64,000 nt of DNA from Bradyrhizobium zhanjiangense (GCF_004114935.1 NZ_CP022221.1:5105001-5169000); one strand, 5' to 3'. Shown: positions 26,320 through 35,984, counted from the stretch's first letter. Notes: generated by a model from the letters alone, not told the origin. Program-made: numbers and translations.

Positions 26320-26350
26320 TTCACCTCTCCCCGACGGGGAGAGGTGCAGA
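26320..26350. repeat. CTCTCCCC-type palindromic repeat
   Basis: CACCTCTCCCCGACGGGGAGAGGTG is an almost perfect palindrome of the same family as the elements near 3957 and 10640. It lies between convergent genes. Confidence 0.65.
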
Positions 26351-26372
26351 GACATCCGGTCTGCAAGCTGCC

Positions 26373-26891
26373 TTAAGCTTCGCCCTTGCGCTCATAGTCG
26401 GCAAGCGAGCTGCGGCCGGCGATCTCGCTGCGCAGCTCTTCGAAGCGCCGATGCGCTTCGTGCTCCTGCGCATCGACGAAATGCACGGCGGCCTCGCTCG
26501 TCATCGGGCCGCTGACCACGGGGGCGGACTGCTCGCCGATGGTCTCATGGACGTAGTACTGGCCGTCATCGCCGCGATGGACCGTCCATTTCAGGCGGAT
26601 CGCGACCATCGGGCCGGGGCCGATCTTGCTGTAGCCGTCGGCATCGGTGTGCTCCGGCACCAGCGGCTGCTCCTCGACCACCGGATGCTCGTCGACAGCT
26701 GGCTGCTCGTCGTTGGCCATGTGCTCACGCTCTCCGGCGACGACCATTTCGGTCTCGGTCTCGCGAACGACCAGAACGTGCTCGGGGTGTTCCAGAATGC
26801 TGGCGATGGTCGCCAGCGCGTGGTCAGTCGGGTCGATCTCTGCCAAGGGTCCATCCTCCAGCTCGACGCGCCGGCCAGTCTGTCCCGCCAC
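26373..26891 (-). CDS. Hypothetical acidic protein, 172 aa
   Basis: Not recognised. The protein is acidic and soluble. A Glu/Asp/His-rich middle (about 55-90, EQPAVDEHPVVEEQPLVPEH) looks disordered. The C-terminal half (about 95-150) appears folded: VAIRLKWTVHRGDDGQYYVHETIGE, then FVDAQEHEAHRRFEELRSEI, a likely helix. The opposite-strand frame over the same bases is less protein-like. The start at 26891 is the first ATG; one further downstream would shorten the Asp-rich N-terminus. Confidence 0.55.
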   Translation of the reverse strand: MAGQTGRRVELEDGPLAEIDPTDHALATIASILEHPEHVLVVRETETEMVVAGEREHMANDEQPAVDEHPVVEEQPLVPEHTDADGYSKIGPGPMVAIRLKWTVHRGDDGQYYVHETIGEQSAPVVSGPMTSEAAVHFVDAQEHEAHRRFEELRSEIAGRSSLADYERKGEA

Positions 26892-27016
26892 CGCCGCGCT
26901 TCGCTCTCATTACGCGCGTTTGATTAAGGCTGAGTTGGGGCTTGATCTGCACCAAAATGGGACGCTTTCTGGCCTTCCGAAGGCGGGGCGGACGGGCCGC
27001 CCGACCATTGGCTCAC

Positions 27017-28006
27017 TCAGCCCAGCACGTCCTGATTGATGACGTTCTGCCGGATGGGATCGCCGTCCAGCGCACTCAGGATGTTGCGCGCGGTCTGCTC
27101 GCTCATGCGCTGAACGGCCTCGACGGTGACGCCGGCCACATGCGGAGCCATGATGACGTTGGGCAGCGCGAACAATGCGTTGCTGAGCGGCGGCGGCTCC
27201 ACCTCGAACACGTCGATGCCGGCCCCGGCGATCTTTCCGGAAGTGAGCGCGTCATAGAGCGCGGCCTCTTTCACGATTCCGCCGCGCGCGGTGTTGATGA
27301 GATAGGATCTCGGCTTCATCCGGCCGATCCGCGCCGCATCGAACAGGCCGGTGGTTTCGGGCGTCTTCGGGCAGTGGATGGTGACGAAATCGGCATGGGG
27401 CAGCGCGGCATCGAGATCGGCGACGGGCTCGCAGCCCGCGGCCTTGATCTCGGCGGCTCCCTTGTAGGGATCGTAGACCTGCACGTTCATTTCCATCGCC
27501 AGGCAGCGCTTGGCGGTGCGACTGCCGATCCGGCCGAAGCCGACGATCAGCACGGTCTTGCCGTAGAGATCGAACGGCAGCATGCCGAGCCGGTCGGCCC
27601 ATTTGCCGTCCTTGACGCAGGCGTGCATCTCCTGCGCGCGCTTGGCCAGCGTCAGCATCATGAACAGCGCCGCTTCCGCGACCGAGGGCGAGTTCGCGCT
27701 GCCCGCGACCATCAACGGCACCTTGCGGCGGGAGAGGGCGGGCACGTCGACGGCGTCGTAGCCGACGCCGATGCGGGTCACCACCTTCATGTCGCCGGAC
27801 GCCTCCAGCTCGGTCTCGCCGAAGGCAGTGGCACCGAGCGCGACGCCGTGGACCGGCGCATGGCTCTTGAGCAAGGCTTCGAAGTCCTTCGCCGAGATCA
27901 GGTTCGAAAACTCGACGAGCTCGATATCGTCCCGCTGGGTGAGGAGGGCGCGTGCCCCTTGCGACAAAGTTTGTGTAACGAAAATCTTCTTCTTGTTGGT
28001 CGCCAT
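27017..28006 (-). CDS. D-isomer-specific 2-hydroxyacid dehydrogenase
   Basis: A 329-residue NAD(P)-dependent dehydrogenase of the phosphoglycerate/hydroxypyruvate reductase family. The Rossmann motif VLIVGFGRIGSRTAKR sits near residue 150. Catalytic residues are visible as NTARGGIV (Arg), DVFEVEPP (Glu) and APHVAGVT (His). It lacks the C-terminal ACT domain of SerA, so it is likelier a hydroxypyruvate or glyoxylate-type reductase. It closes the sugar ABC operon (35 bp after the ATPase gene) and probably oxidises or reduces a sugar-acid product of the imported compound. Confidence 0.87.
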   Translation of the reverse strand: MATNKKKIFVTQTLSQGARALLTQRDDIELVEFSNLISAKDFEALLKSHAPVHGVALGATAFGETELEASGDMKVVTRIGVGYDAVDVPALSRRKVPLMVAGSANSPSVAEAALFMMLTLAKRAQEMHACVKDGKWADRLGMLPFDLYGKTVLIVGFGRIGSRTAKRCLAMEMNVQVYDPYKGAAEIKAAGCEPVADLDAALPHADFVTIHCPKTPETTGLFDAARIGRMKPRSYLINTARGGIVKEAALYDALTSGKIAGAGIDVFEVEPPPLSNALFALPNVIMAPHVAGVTVEAVQRMSEQTARNILSALDGDPIRQNVINQDVLG

Positions 28007-28040
28007 CGTCCCCTGCCTGCGCGAGTTTCTTGTCCGGCCG

Positions 28041-29141
28041 TCACAACACGACGCCGGACGCCTCGTTTAGCAGGTGCATGTTGTTGAGGTCCATCGCCAA
28101 ACGCATGGGTGCCCCGTCCTTGGCGCCGGCATTGGGATTGACGCGGCCGCAGACCGGCGTGCCGTCGAGCCCGAAATAGACCAGCGTCTCCATCCCCATC
28201 GGTTCGGTCACGTCGAGCACGGTCTCGAAGGTTTCGACGCCGGGCTCCAGATGCGCATGCGACTCGGTGAGGTGCTCGGGGCGAAGGCCCAGCAGCAGCT
28301 TCTCGGTGCGCGGCAGAGCGTTGTAGCGTGCGGCGCGGGCCGGCGGCAGCGGGAAAGCGATACGGTCGGTGAGACGGATCTGAAGCGTGCCGCCGACATC
28401 CTCGAGCCGGCACGGGATGAAGTTCATCGCGGGCGAGCCGATGAAGCCCGCGACGAAGCGTGTCGCCGGCTTGTGATAGAGCTCGTTCGGCGTGCCGATC
28501 TGCTCGATGCGGCCCTTGTTCATCACCACGACGCGGTCGGCCAGCGTCATCGCCTCGACCTGATCGTGGGTGACGTAGACCGTGGTGGTGCGCACCTTCT
28601 GGTGGACCTTCTTGATCTCGATCCGCATCTGTACGCGCAGCTTGGCATCGAGATTGGACAGCGGCTCGTCGAACAGGAAGACTTTCGGGTTGCGCACGAT
28701 GGCCCGGCCCATCGCGACACGCTGGCGCTGGCCGCCGGAGAGCTGTTTCGGCTTGCGGTCGATCAGGTCGGTGATGTCGAGAAGCCGGGCGGCTTCGGTC
28801 ACCCGCGCCTTGATCTCGGCCTTGGGATAGTGCTTGAGGCGCAGGCCGAACGACATGTTCTCCGCGACCGTCATGTGCGGGTAGAGCGCGTAATTCTGGA
28901 ACACCATGGCGATGTCGCGGTCCTTTGGCGGCACGTCGTTGACGACGTCGCCCCCGATCATGATGTCGCCGTCGCTGATGTCCTCGAGCCCTGCGATCAT
29001 GCGTAGCGTGGTCGACTTGCCGCAGCCGGAGGGGCCGACCAGCACGATGAACTCATGATCGGCGATATCGAGGTCGATGCCGCGCACGGCTTCGACATCG
29101 TCGTAACGTTTAACTACCTTCCGCAAAGCAACGTCAGCCAT
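28041..29141 (-). CDS. ABC transporter ATP-binding protein, UgpC/MalK type
   Basis: A 366-residue ATPase of a carbohydrate importer. Walker A is GPSGCGKST, the signature [14 protein letters not shown] and Walker [17 protein letters not shown]; the H-loop is [15 protein letters not shown]. The C-terminal TOBE/MalK domain (about 240-366) is present. It serves the two adjacent permeases, six bases after the second permease in the same operon. The substrate is probably a sugar or polyol. Confidence 0.92.
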   Translation of the reverse strand: MADVALRKVVKRYDDVEAVRGIDLDIADHEFIVLVGPSGCGKSTTLRMIAGLEDISDGDIMIGGDVVNDVPPKDRDIAMVFQNYALYPHMTVAENMSFGLRLKHYPKAEIKARVTEAARLLDITDLIDRKPKQLSGGQRQRVAMGRAIVRNPKVFLFDEPLSNLDAKLRVQMRIEIKKVHQKVRTTTVYVTHDQVEAMTLADRVVVMNKGRIEQIGTPNELYHKPATRFVAGFIGSPAMNFIPCRLEDVGGTLQIRLTDRIAFPLPPARAARYNALPRTEKLLLGLRPEHLTESHAHLEPGVETFETVLDVTEPMGMETLVYFGLDGTPVCGRVNPNAGAKDGAPMRLAMDLNNMHLLNEASGVVL

Positions 29142-29147
29142 GAGTCA

Positions 29148-30059
29148 TCAACCCTTTGTCGCACCGGCGGTCAGGCCGGCAATGTAGTAGTCCATCAGGA
29201 ATGCGTAGATGATCAGCGGTGGCGCGGCGCCGAGCAGCGCGCCGGTCATGATCTGCCCCCAGTTGAACACGTCGCCCTTGATCAGCGTGGTGGTGATGCC
29301 GACAGGCAGCACGAACTGGTCCACCGACGTCGTGAACACCAGGGGATAGAGGAACTGCGCCCAGGAGACGGTGAAGGCGAAGATCGTCGCGGCGATCAGG
29401 CCGGGCAGGGCGACGGGAATGAAGATCCGCGTCAGGGTCTGGAGCCAGGAGGCACCGTCGATGAGGGCGGCCTCATCGAGCTCCTTCGGGATCGAGGCGA
29501 AATAGCCGATCATGATCCAGGTGCAGAACGGCACGGTCAGCGTCGGATAGATGAACAGCAGGACGTACCATCTGTTGAGCAGCGTGATGCCCGTATAGTC
29601 CTGAAAGACCGCGAGCATCTTGAACAGCGGAATGAACAAAAGGCTGTCCGGGATCAGGTAGGTGAGGAAGACGCCCGTGGCGAGCGTCGCCGAGCCCCAG
29701 AACTTCATCCGCGCCAGCGCGAAGGCCGCGGGGATGCTGATCAGCATCGTGATGATCACGACCGCGATCGCCACGATCGACGAATTCCAGAAGAAGCGCA
29801 AAAACTGGTTCGATGTCAGGAGTTCGACATAGTTCGACAGTGTCGGATGGAACACCCACCAGGGGTTCGTCGCCGCCGAGATCTCCGCACTGCTCTTGAG
29901 CGAGGTGATCAGCATGTAGACCGGCGGCGTCAGGAAGAAGATCGCAAACAGCACGAGGAAGAAATAAGACCAGCGCAGCGCCCAGGCGCGGTCGCGGCTC
30001 ATGCTGCCATACTTGACCTTGCGGGTGGGGGCGGCCTTGTCGATTGCAAGTGAGCTCAT
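29148..30059 (-). CDS. Carbohydrate ABC transporter permease (MalG-like)
   Basis: A 303-residue membrane protein with six predicted helices. The EAA loop, which docks to the ATPase, reads PKELDEAALIDGASWLQTLTRIFIPVALPG. The start MSSLAIDK at 30059 overlaps the previous stop (ATGA). The N-terminal 40 residues are basic and cytoplasmic. It pairs with the MalF-like permease directly upstream. Confidence 0.92.
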   Translation of the reverse strand: MSSLAIDKAAPTRKVKYGSMSRDRAWALRWSYFFLVLFAIFFLTPPVYMLITSLKSSAEISAATNPWWVFHPTLSNYVELLTSNQFLRFFWNSSIVAIAVVIITMLISIPAAFALARMKFWGSATLATGVFLTYLIPDSLLFIPLFKMLAVFQDYTGITLLNRWYVLLFIYPTLTVPFCTWIMIGYFASIPKELDEAALIDGASWLQTLTRIFIPVALPGLIAATIFAFTVSWAQFLYPLVFTTSVDQFVLPVGITTTLIKGDVFNWGQIMTGALLGAAPPLIIYAFLMDYYIAGLTAGATKG

Positions 30060-30997
30060 CAGGCTTCGTTCCCGCGTTTGGAGACATCGCGCAGGATGAA
30101 GATCGCTGCGACGGCAAGGATCGGCACCATGAACAGCGAGACGCACGCGCCGAGCGGAATATCGTTGCTCTGGATGCCGACCTGGAACGCCCAGGTGGCG
30201 AACAGATGCGTGGTATCCAGCGGACCGCCTGAGGTCAGGATGCGCACGATGTCGAAATTGGCGAAGGTGACAATCAGCGAGAACAGGGTGGTGATTGCGA
30301 TGATGTTACGCATCATAGGCAAGGTGACGTACCAGATCCGCTGCCACCAATTGGCGCCGTCGATCGCCGCGGCCTCATAGAGCTGATCGGGGACGGATTT
30401 CAGCGCGGCCAGATACATGATCATGAAGAACGGCGCGCCGTACCAGACGTTGACGAGGATGACGGAGAATCGTGCCCAGAAAGTGTCGCCGAGCCAGGGG
30501 ATGGGGCCGACGCCGAAGAAGGACAGCGTATAGTTGAAGGCGCTGTAGGAAGGGTCGAACAGCCACAGCCAGGCCAGTGTGCTCATCGCCGGCGGGATCA
30601 CCCAGGGCACCAGCAGCATGCCGCGCCATTTGCGCTGGCCCTTGGCGGGAATGTTGTGGACGAAATGCGCGACGATGAAGCCGATCAGCGCCTTGAAGAT
30701 CACGGCCGTGATCGCGAAGATGCAGGACTGCTCCACCACCATCCAGAACGTCTCGCGCTTGAACAGGAAGGTGAAGTTGCCGAAGCCGACGAATTTCGTC
30801 ATCGACTTGTTCAGCGTCGCCAGATGAACGGAGTAGAAGGCGGGGTAGAGCACCAGCAGCGCGATCAGGAGGATCAGCGGCAGCGTCAGGAAGAACGCAA
30901 CCGTCGATTTTCGCCCGAGCGCATTGCGCAGGCTCGATCCCCTGCGGGCGCCCGCCCCACGGGCAACGCGAGCTCGCTCAACTACGACATCGGCCAT
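30059..30997 (-). CDS. Sugar ABC transporter permease (MalF-like)
   Basis: A 312-residue membrane protein with six or seven helices; the EAA loop is PDQLYEAAAIDGANWWQRIWYVTLPMMRN. The Arg-rich N-terminus (about 1-30) precedes TM1. It is second in the operon, between the binding protein and the MalG-like permease, and overlaps the latter's start by ATGA. Confidence 0.92.
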   Translation of the reverse strand: MADVVVERARVARGAGARRGSSLRNALGRKSTVAFFLTLPLILLIALLVLYPAFYSVHLATLNKSMTKFVGFGNFTFLFKRETFWMVVEQSCIFAITAVIFKALIGFIVAHFVHNIPAKGQRKWRGMLLVPWVIPPAMSTLAWLWLFDPSYSAFNYTLSFFGVGPIPWLGDTFWARFSVILVNVWYGAPFFMIMYLAALKSVPDQLYEAAAIDGANWWQRIWYVTLPMMRNIIAITTLFSLIVTFANFDIVRILTSGGPLDTTHLFATWAFQVGIQSNDIPLGACVSLFMVPILAVAAIFILRDVSKRGNEA

Positions 30998-31134
30998 GAC
31001 AGAGTCCTTGGGTCAGTCTTCTTGTCTGCTGTCCAACCGGGAAGCCGGCCATGCGGTTTCACGGTCGGGCGGATTGGACCACGGAGCCCGGGCGGCTCAC
31101 GCACATGGCGCGAGCCGCCCTGTCACTCCCCGGC

Positions 31135-32475
31135 CTAGCTCCGCATGAAGCCTTCGCACTCGCCCTCGGCCCAGGCGAGCGCCTGCTCCATCGTCTCGCC
31201 GCGCGCATAACGCAGCGCCATCTTGGTCAGCGTCGCCTGGAAGTAGATCTGCTGTGCGACCTTGGGTGGCGCCGGCGACGCCGCGATCGACAGCGTCTGA
31301 TGCTTGTACGGGTCCGGATAGTGAAAGAGCGTTCCCTTCGGCGGCCCTTCTTCCGCCCAGGTCTTGAACTTGGTCATGTTCGCGTAAGCCGGCAGGTCAT
31401 AGCCGCCGCTCACTGCGACGAACTTCTCGATCGACGATGGCGCGGACAGGTGAACGAGCAGGCTCTTGGCCGCCTCCTTGTTCTTGCCGAAGCTCCAGAC
31501 GCCCCAGAAGTAAGGCAGGTACGGCGCAAACCGGCCCTTCGGACCGGACGGGAAACCGTGCGTCCAGCACTGTTCGGCGACCTGTGGCGCATCGCGCTTG
31601 GCAACGGCCCAGGCGCTCGGCGGATTCAGGATCATCGCGCCGCGGCCCGAGATCAGCCATTTGTTGTTCGAGGCGTCATCCCAGGACGGTGCATCCGGCG
31701 GCAGGAAGGCGATCAGCTTCTTGTAGAACTCCATCGCCTGGCGAACCTGATCGGTCTTCACCGTGACATCGCCCTTGGCGTTGACGAGTTCGGCGCCGAA
31801 CGACTGGAAAATTGCGCCGGCGGTATCCACGCTGTCGGTGGTCTCGCCGAGGCCGATGCCGAATGCGAAGCCCGCCTTGTGGCAAGCCTCGGCCGCCTTC
31901 AGGAAGGTCTCCATGGTCCAGTTTTCGACCTTGGGCGGGCCGCCGGCCGGGTACATCTCCTGCACGTCGATGCCGGCGTGCTGCTTCATCAGATCGATGC
32001 GGGAGCAGGGGCCCTTGATCTGGCTGCCGGGGGTCGCGGGCACCGCGAGCCATTTGCCGCCCGACTGCCCAAGATATTTGACGGTGCCGTTGACCTCGCC
32101 ATTCTGCTTGAGGAGCGGCTCCATGACGTCATTGAGCGGCTCGAGATTCTCGGCATAGGCCTGCGGCCACCAGCTCGGCATCTGCAGAATGTCGTGACCC
32201 GACTTGGCCTGGGCTTCGGCCGCGGCGGTCAGCTCGATCTTCTTGTTGTTGCTGGTGATGTAGTCGATGGAGACTTCCACCTTCTCCTTCGCGGCCCATT
32301 CGTTGACGAGATCGGTCGAGGCCTTGTTGGCGCCCGGCACCCAATGGTCCCAGAAGCCGATTGAGAGCTTGCCGGCGGCGTAAGCGCCCCGGACATAGGG
32401 CGCCGTGATCAGCGCCGCGGAGGACATTGCAGTGGCAGCCACAAATTGACGTCGCGTCAGTGTCTTGCGTGACAT
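31135..32475 (-). CDS. ABC transporter substrate-binding protein, family 1 (sugar), Tat-exported
   Basis: A 446-residue periplasmic binding protein, first gene of the sugar operon. The N-terminus LTRRQFVAATAMSSAALITAP is a twin-arginine signal. The mature chain has family-1 features (LSIGFWDHWVPGANKA, HDILQMPSWWPQAYAENLEPL, WKW-like aromatic patches, PYLPYFWGVWSFGKNKEAAKSLLVHLS). The start at 32475 follows the purine-rich GAGGAAACGAG. Tat export suggests cytoplasmic folding before secretion. The substrate is inferred only as a sugar or polyol. Confidence 0.9.
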   Translation of the reverse strand: MSRKTLTRRQFVAATAMSSAALITAPYVRGAYAAGKLSIGFWDHWVPGANKASTDLVNEWAAKEKVEVSIDYITSNNKKIELTAAAEAQAKSGHDILQMPSWWPQAYAENLEPLNDVMEPLLKQNGEVNGTVKYLGQSGGKWLAVPATPGSQIKGPCSRIDLMKQHAGIDVQEMYPAGGPPKVENWTMETFLKAAEACHKAGFAFGIGLGETTDSVDTAGAIFQSFGAELVNAKGDVTVKTDQVRQAMEFYKKLIAFLPPDAPSWDDASNNKWLISGRGAMILNPPSAWAVAKRDAPQVAEQCWTHGFPSGPKGRFAPYLPYFWGVWSFGKNKEAAKSLLVHLSAPSSIEKFVAVSGGYDLPAYANMTKFKTWAEEGPPKGTLFHYPDPYKHQTLSIAASPAPPKVAQQIYFQATLTKMALRYARGETMEQALAWAEGECEGFMRS

Positions 32476-32970
32476 CTCGTTTCCTCGCCTGGGTGTTGTT
32501 GTTGGAGTTTCCTCTGAGAGACTTCTTTCTTCGAGTTCTTGTTGGATTTTCTTATTAGTTATTAGTGCCGTCTTGGTGCCGCCGGCCCGCGTCGGCAATT
32601 CACGCAGGTCGCAGCAAATTGGTAGCGCGATCAGATCATGATTGATCGCGTCTGTCGAGAAAGCCGAACGGCTTCTCGTCTAGAACTAAGGGTGTGCCCG
32701 GCACCTCGCGATCGCATTCACGACCATGGGTTACAGGCGAACCGCGGGCGTTCATTTTGCGACGCACACTCTAACCGACCGGGCTCGAATGATCCGTGCG
32801 CAATTACGCCGCAGTTTCGAATAAGCCTGCATAACCGCTTCGCGCGAAAGACTTTTCGGACGTGGACAGCAAATGTCCGCGTCTGGACCTCGGCGCGGCG
32901 GAAACGATAGAGTTGCAATTGGCGGGTGGCTCTCGCCCGACAGGCCAGCAGATCGACGATGGAGACGAGA
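32476..32970. other. Gene-free 495-bp divergent region
   Basis: It contains the leader and promoters of the sugar ABC operon (AT-rich part 32500-32570) and of the LTXXQ-type gene. Two short open frames (32638-32910 plus, 32718-32978 minus) lie here, but neither has a ribosome site or protein-like composition. I see no RNA gene. Confidence 0.5.
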
Positions 32971-33768
32971 ATGATCAAACCGGCGCTGCCAGCGCGGCTT
33001 CACCTGCGACGATGGTTTGCGCTGGGGTCCGTGCTCGCGCTGCTGCTCGGCGCAGCCGCGGTGGCGAATGCTCAAGGTCTGGTCAAAGGCGTTCAGGAGG
33101 GAGCCGCCGCCGGAAACAAGGCGGCAGGTCCGGTCGGCGGGGTGCTCGGCGGCGCCATCGGCGGCGTGGTGGGCGTCTTCACCGGCGTGCTCGGCGTCGG
33201 CAACAATGGCAATCAGGCGCCGCCGCCCAAGGACGCCAGCAAGGACGCGAGCAAGGATTCCAAGCAGCCGGGCAAGGACAAGGATGCCAAGACCGCCAAG
33301 GCGGGCAAGGGCGCCAAAGCGAGCAAGGAGGCGAAGAACGCCGCGCCGAATGGCACGGACAACAAGGACAATAAGGATGTTACGGTTCTGACCCAGAGCG
33401 GCGCACCGCAGCAGACCGCGGAGCAGATCGTCGCCAACAGCGACTCCTACATCGAGCGGATCAAGACCGAACTGAACCTCACGCCTGATCAGGAGAAGCA
33501 CTGGTACGGTTTCTCGAGCGCCATGCACTACCTGGGGCATAATGGTGCAGAGCGGCTCAACCTTCGGGTTGCCCGTGCCAAGCGCGATCCGCCAGACGAC
33601 ATCATCGAGCAGATGCGCAACGAGGCGCAGTTCCTGATCGACCGGGCCGCCGACCAGCGCAATGTCGCCGACGCCGCCGAGCCCCTCTATTCGAGCCTCG
33701 ATGACAAGCAGAAGCAGGTCTTCATTCAGGAGATGGTGCGCCTGAGCCACGAGCGGGGACTGGATTGA
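32971..33768 (+). CDS. Exported protein with C-terminal LTPDQ (Spy/LTXXQ-like) domain
   Basis: A 265-residue exported protein. The signal peptide ends VANAQG near residue 36. A Gly-rich hydrophobic stretch (GGVLGGAIGGVVGVFTGVLG, about 50-75) is followed by a Lys/Asp/Ala low-complexity linker (about 80-130). The C-terminal helical domain (about 150-265) has IKTELNLTPDQEKHW, the LTXXQ motif of Spy/CpxP-like chaperones, and DIIEQMRNEAQFLIDRAADQ. A role in envelope stress is possible by family only. The start at 32971 follows GGAGACGAG. Confidence 0.75.
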   Translation: MIKPALPARLHLRRWFALGSVLALLLGAAAVANAQGLVKGVQEGAAAGNKAAGPVGGVLGGAIGGVVGVFTGVLGVGNNGNQAPPPKDASKDASKDSKQPGKDKDAKTAKAGKGAKASKEAKNAAPNGTDNKDNKDVTVLTQSGAPQQTAEQIVANSDSYIERIKTELNLTPDQEKHWYGFSSAMHYLGHNGAERLNLRVARAKRDPPDDIIEQMRNEAQFLIDRAADQRNVADAAEPLYSSLDDKQKQVFIQEMVRLSHERGLD

Positions 33769-33880
33769 TCAAGTTGAATCGGATCAGGCGCGCCTGAATT
33801 AACGGCGCCTGCCACGAATTCGTGAATCCTCTCCGCAATTCGGTTATGGTTAGCTTCGTAAGGCTGACTGCGGGGTTGAT

Positions 33881-34258
33881 ATGGCGGACGGACTCTCCGT
33901 TTTCCTGGTCGAAGACGAGGCGTTGATCCGGATGATGATCGCGGACATGGTGGAGGAACTCGGCCACCACGTCGTCGCGGAAGCGGACAATGTCCGCGAC
34001 GCCAGCGCGTTTGCCATGACCGCGCAATACGATCTGGCCATCCTCGACATCAATCTCATGGGCGTTTACGTCGATCCCGTCGCCGACCTGATCGAGCGCC
34101 GTGGAAAACCGTTCCTGTTCGCGACGGGCTACGGGCCGGAGCTGCTGCCGTCCTTGCTCCGGCGCAGGCCGATCCTGCGCAAGCCGATCGCAATGGATCA
34201 GCTCAAGGCGATGATCGATTCGATGTTTCCGGAAGCCACAAAGAAGACGCCGCACTGA
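33881..34258 (+). CDS. Single-domain response regulator (CheY-like)
   Basis: A 125-residue receiver domain only: acidic pocket VFLVEDEALIRMMIADM, phosphoacceptor in LAILDINLMG (Asp near 54-56), switch residue in LFATGYG and Lys in PILRKPIAMDQL. Similar stand-alone receivers in rhizobia act with HWE or histidine kinases in stress or light pathways. No kinase is adjacent. The short linker after the Asp suggests a divergent alpha4-beta5 region. Confidence 0.85.
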   Translation: MADGLSVFLVEDEALIRMMIADMVEELGHHVVAEADNVRDASAFAMTAQYDLAILDINLMGVYVDPVADLIERRGKPFLFATGYGPELLPSLLRRRPILRKPIAMDQLKAMIDSMFPEATKKTPH

Positions 34259-34293
34259 GTGACGGCGAAGATGCCGCACTGAGCCCGCCAACG

Positions 34294-34323
34294 AAAATGG
34301 CCACCCGTCGGGGGCGGCCATTT
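34294..34323. terminator. Bidirectional terminator between response regulator and small membrane ORF
   Basis: AAATGGCC and GGCCATTT form the outer stem with a further CC/GG inside; A-runs and T-runs at both ends allow termination of both convergent genes. Confidence 0.7.
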
Positions 34324-34345
34324 GCCGAAAAAGCTCAGTGCGCTA

Positions 34346-34501
34346 TCAGATCAGACCGGCGCTGAGATCGATGCCACGCGCGATCAGGCCGAACGAGACG
34401 GCCAGGCCCGTGCAGCAGAACAGCCAGATGGTCTTGAACGATGAATCGGCGAACCGCGTTTCGACGGCGGCCGGCATCACGGCGAGCGAAATCATGCTCA
34501 T
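34346..34501 (-). CDS. Small membrane protein, 51 aa
   Basis: A 51-residue ORF with ATG after GGGGGGAAGTGAAC. The sequence opens MSMISLAVMPAAVETRFAD and continues SSFKTIWLFCCTGLAVSFGL, one hydrophobic span with two adjacent Cys. No function is recognised. Similar short proteins recur in bradyrhizobia. The opposite strand has only a low-quality frame here. Confidence 0.55.
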   Translation of the reverse strand: MSMISLAVMPAAVETRFADSSFKTIWLFCCTGLAVSFGLIARGIDLSAGLI

Positions 34502-34645
34502 GTTCACTTCCCCCCTTTTGTTGACCCTGATTTGCCTCAGGTGAGGGAACTCTTAGAGCAAAAAGTTTGACGTCAGATTGCGAGGCATCGTTAACGAAGT
34601 CGCAATCACGCCGAGTTCTCACGCGTCGGGAGGAGCTCGCAAGTC

Positions 34646-34849
34646 TCAGTTGCGGCCGTTCCTCAGCACCGTGGCAATGGTGCGGGCCGTCATGGCGGCG
34701 CGATCGGAGGCGCGCTGGGCAGCCAGCCGGTCTCTTGCCTTTTCCTCGATCAAGAGCTCGATCAAGGCCAGCCGCTTGTCTTCGTTATCCGCCTCGCGCA
34801 GCAGGCGGTGATAGCGGTGATAGTCGAAACCCAAATCCTGCTTACGCAT
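34646..34849 (-). CDS. Small hypothetical helical protein, 67 aa
   Basis: MRKQDLGFDYHRYHRLLREA begins a compact helical protein, then NEDKRLALIELLIEEKARDRL and a basic C-terminus. It is soluble, charged and without Cys; perhaps a small regulator. The start at 34849 is preferred to an ATG five codons earlier. No functional evidence. Confidence 0.6.
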   Translation of the reverse strand: MRKQDLGFDYHRYHRLLREADNEDKRLALIELLIEEKARDRLAAQRASDRAAMTARTIATVLRNGRN

Positions 34850-34991
34850 GCCACGCCCCCGCAACTACGCCACACACGGCAGGATTGTTTCGTATCGGAG
34901 ACGCGCAAGCAAGCACGATCCTGCGTAGAATCGCCTGTCCGCTGCAATCAGCTGTGAATTACTGGAACCCGCGAGAAGGACGCTCCGTCCC

Positions 34992-35984
34992 TCAATTTGG
35001 ATTGTGCTCGGCGAACATCTTGAGGCCGACGAAGCTCGCATCAGGTTTGATCACCAGCCTGGTCGGGATGTTGCGCAAGTAATCCTGGAAGCGTCCCTTG
35101 GCCTCGAAGCGTGCCCGGAATGCGGACGCCGCGAGGAATTCCGGAAAACGCGGCACGATTCCGCCGGCGATATAGACGCCGCCGCGGGCGCCGAACGTCA
35201 CTGCGAGATTGCCCGCGACCGAGCCGAGGATGGCGCAAAACATGTCGAGCGTCGCGCGGCTGACAGGACAATGGCCCTCCAGCGCGGCTTTGGTGATGGC
35301 GGCAGGATCGCGATGCGGCACCTGGGCGCCGTCGACCTCCGCCAGGGCCTCATAGAGGCTTTGCAGGCCGGAACCCGAGAGCGCGCCGCGCTCGATGGAG
35401 ACATGGCCAAGGCGCTTGCGCAGACAGGCGATCACGCGTTCCTCGCGCTCGTTCTCGGCCGGCAGGGTGGCGTGACCGGCCTCGGTCACGACCGCCAGCC
35501 GTGCGCCATGGCGCTCGACCAGACAGGAGACGCCAAAACCGGTTCCGGGCCCGATCACCAGCAACGGCTCTCCGGGCAGGCCATCCTGTCCGCCAAGCGG
35601 GATCAGGTCGGCAGGCTGCAAGGCGGGAAGGGACCAGGCCATCACTTCGAAGTCGTTGAGCACCTGGACGCTGTCAAAGCCGAGCGCGGGTTGCAGCTCG
35701 TTGCCATCGATGACCCAGGGACTGTTGGTCATGACGCAGCGATTGTTGGTCACGGGGCCCGCCACCGCCAGCACGGCTCTTCGGGGCTGCTCGCCGCCGG
35801 ACTGGCGTCCGAGAACATCGACGATGGCCTCCCGGACGGTTGGGAAGTCGGCGACCTTCACATAGTCGATCGGTCCGGCCGGATCGCCGTCGCTGGATTC
35901 GGCCTGGCTCAGCGCGAAGCGCGCGTTGGTGCCGCCGATATCGGCGAGAAGAATCTGTCCTGTCTTGCCGATCGTCATGACCAT
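34992..35984 (-). CDS. glk: Glucokinase (ROK-independent Glk family)
   Basis: A 330-residue cytosolic kinase phosphorylating glucose to glucose-6-phosphate with ATP. The ATP/phosphate-1 motif is ILLADIGGTNARFAL, a connect region is AVAGPVTNN, and the sugar site includes VLNDFEVMAWSLP; PGTGFGVSCL is phosphate-2. It is the bacterial hexokinase-like Glk family, not ROK (no CxCGxxGC). Starts at 35984 or 35978 (MTIGKTG) are both possible. It is divergent from pncA. Confidence 0.9.
   Translation of the reverse strand: MVMTIGKTGQILLADIGGTNARFALSQAESSDGDPAGPIDYVKVADFPTVREAIVDVLGRQSGGEQPRRAVLAVAGPVTNNRCVMTNSPWVIDGNELQPALGFDSVQVLNDFEVMAWSLPALQPADLIPLGGQDGLPGEPLLVIGPGTGFGVSCLVERHGARLAVVTEAGHATLPAENEREERVIACLRKRLGHVSIERGALSGSGLQSLYEALAEVDGAQVPHRDPAAITKAALEGHCPVSRATLDMFCAILGSVAGNLAVTFGARGGVYIAGGIVPRFPEFLAASAFRARFEAKGRFQDYLRNIPTRLVIKPDASFVGLKMFAEHNPN

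Noticed and set aside
26451..26927. 158-codon plus-strand frame opposite the acidic hypothetical gene
   Set aside because: The minus-strand product has a better composition and a folded-looking C-terminal region; the plus frame looks like a shadow.
32638..32978. Two overlapping small frames in the gap before the LTXXQ-type gene
   Set aside because: No ribosome site, mutually overlapping, and the composition resembles random GC-rich DNA.
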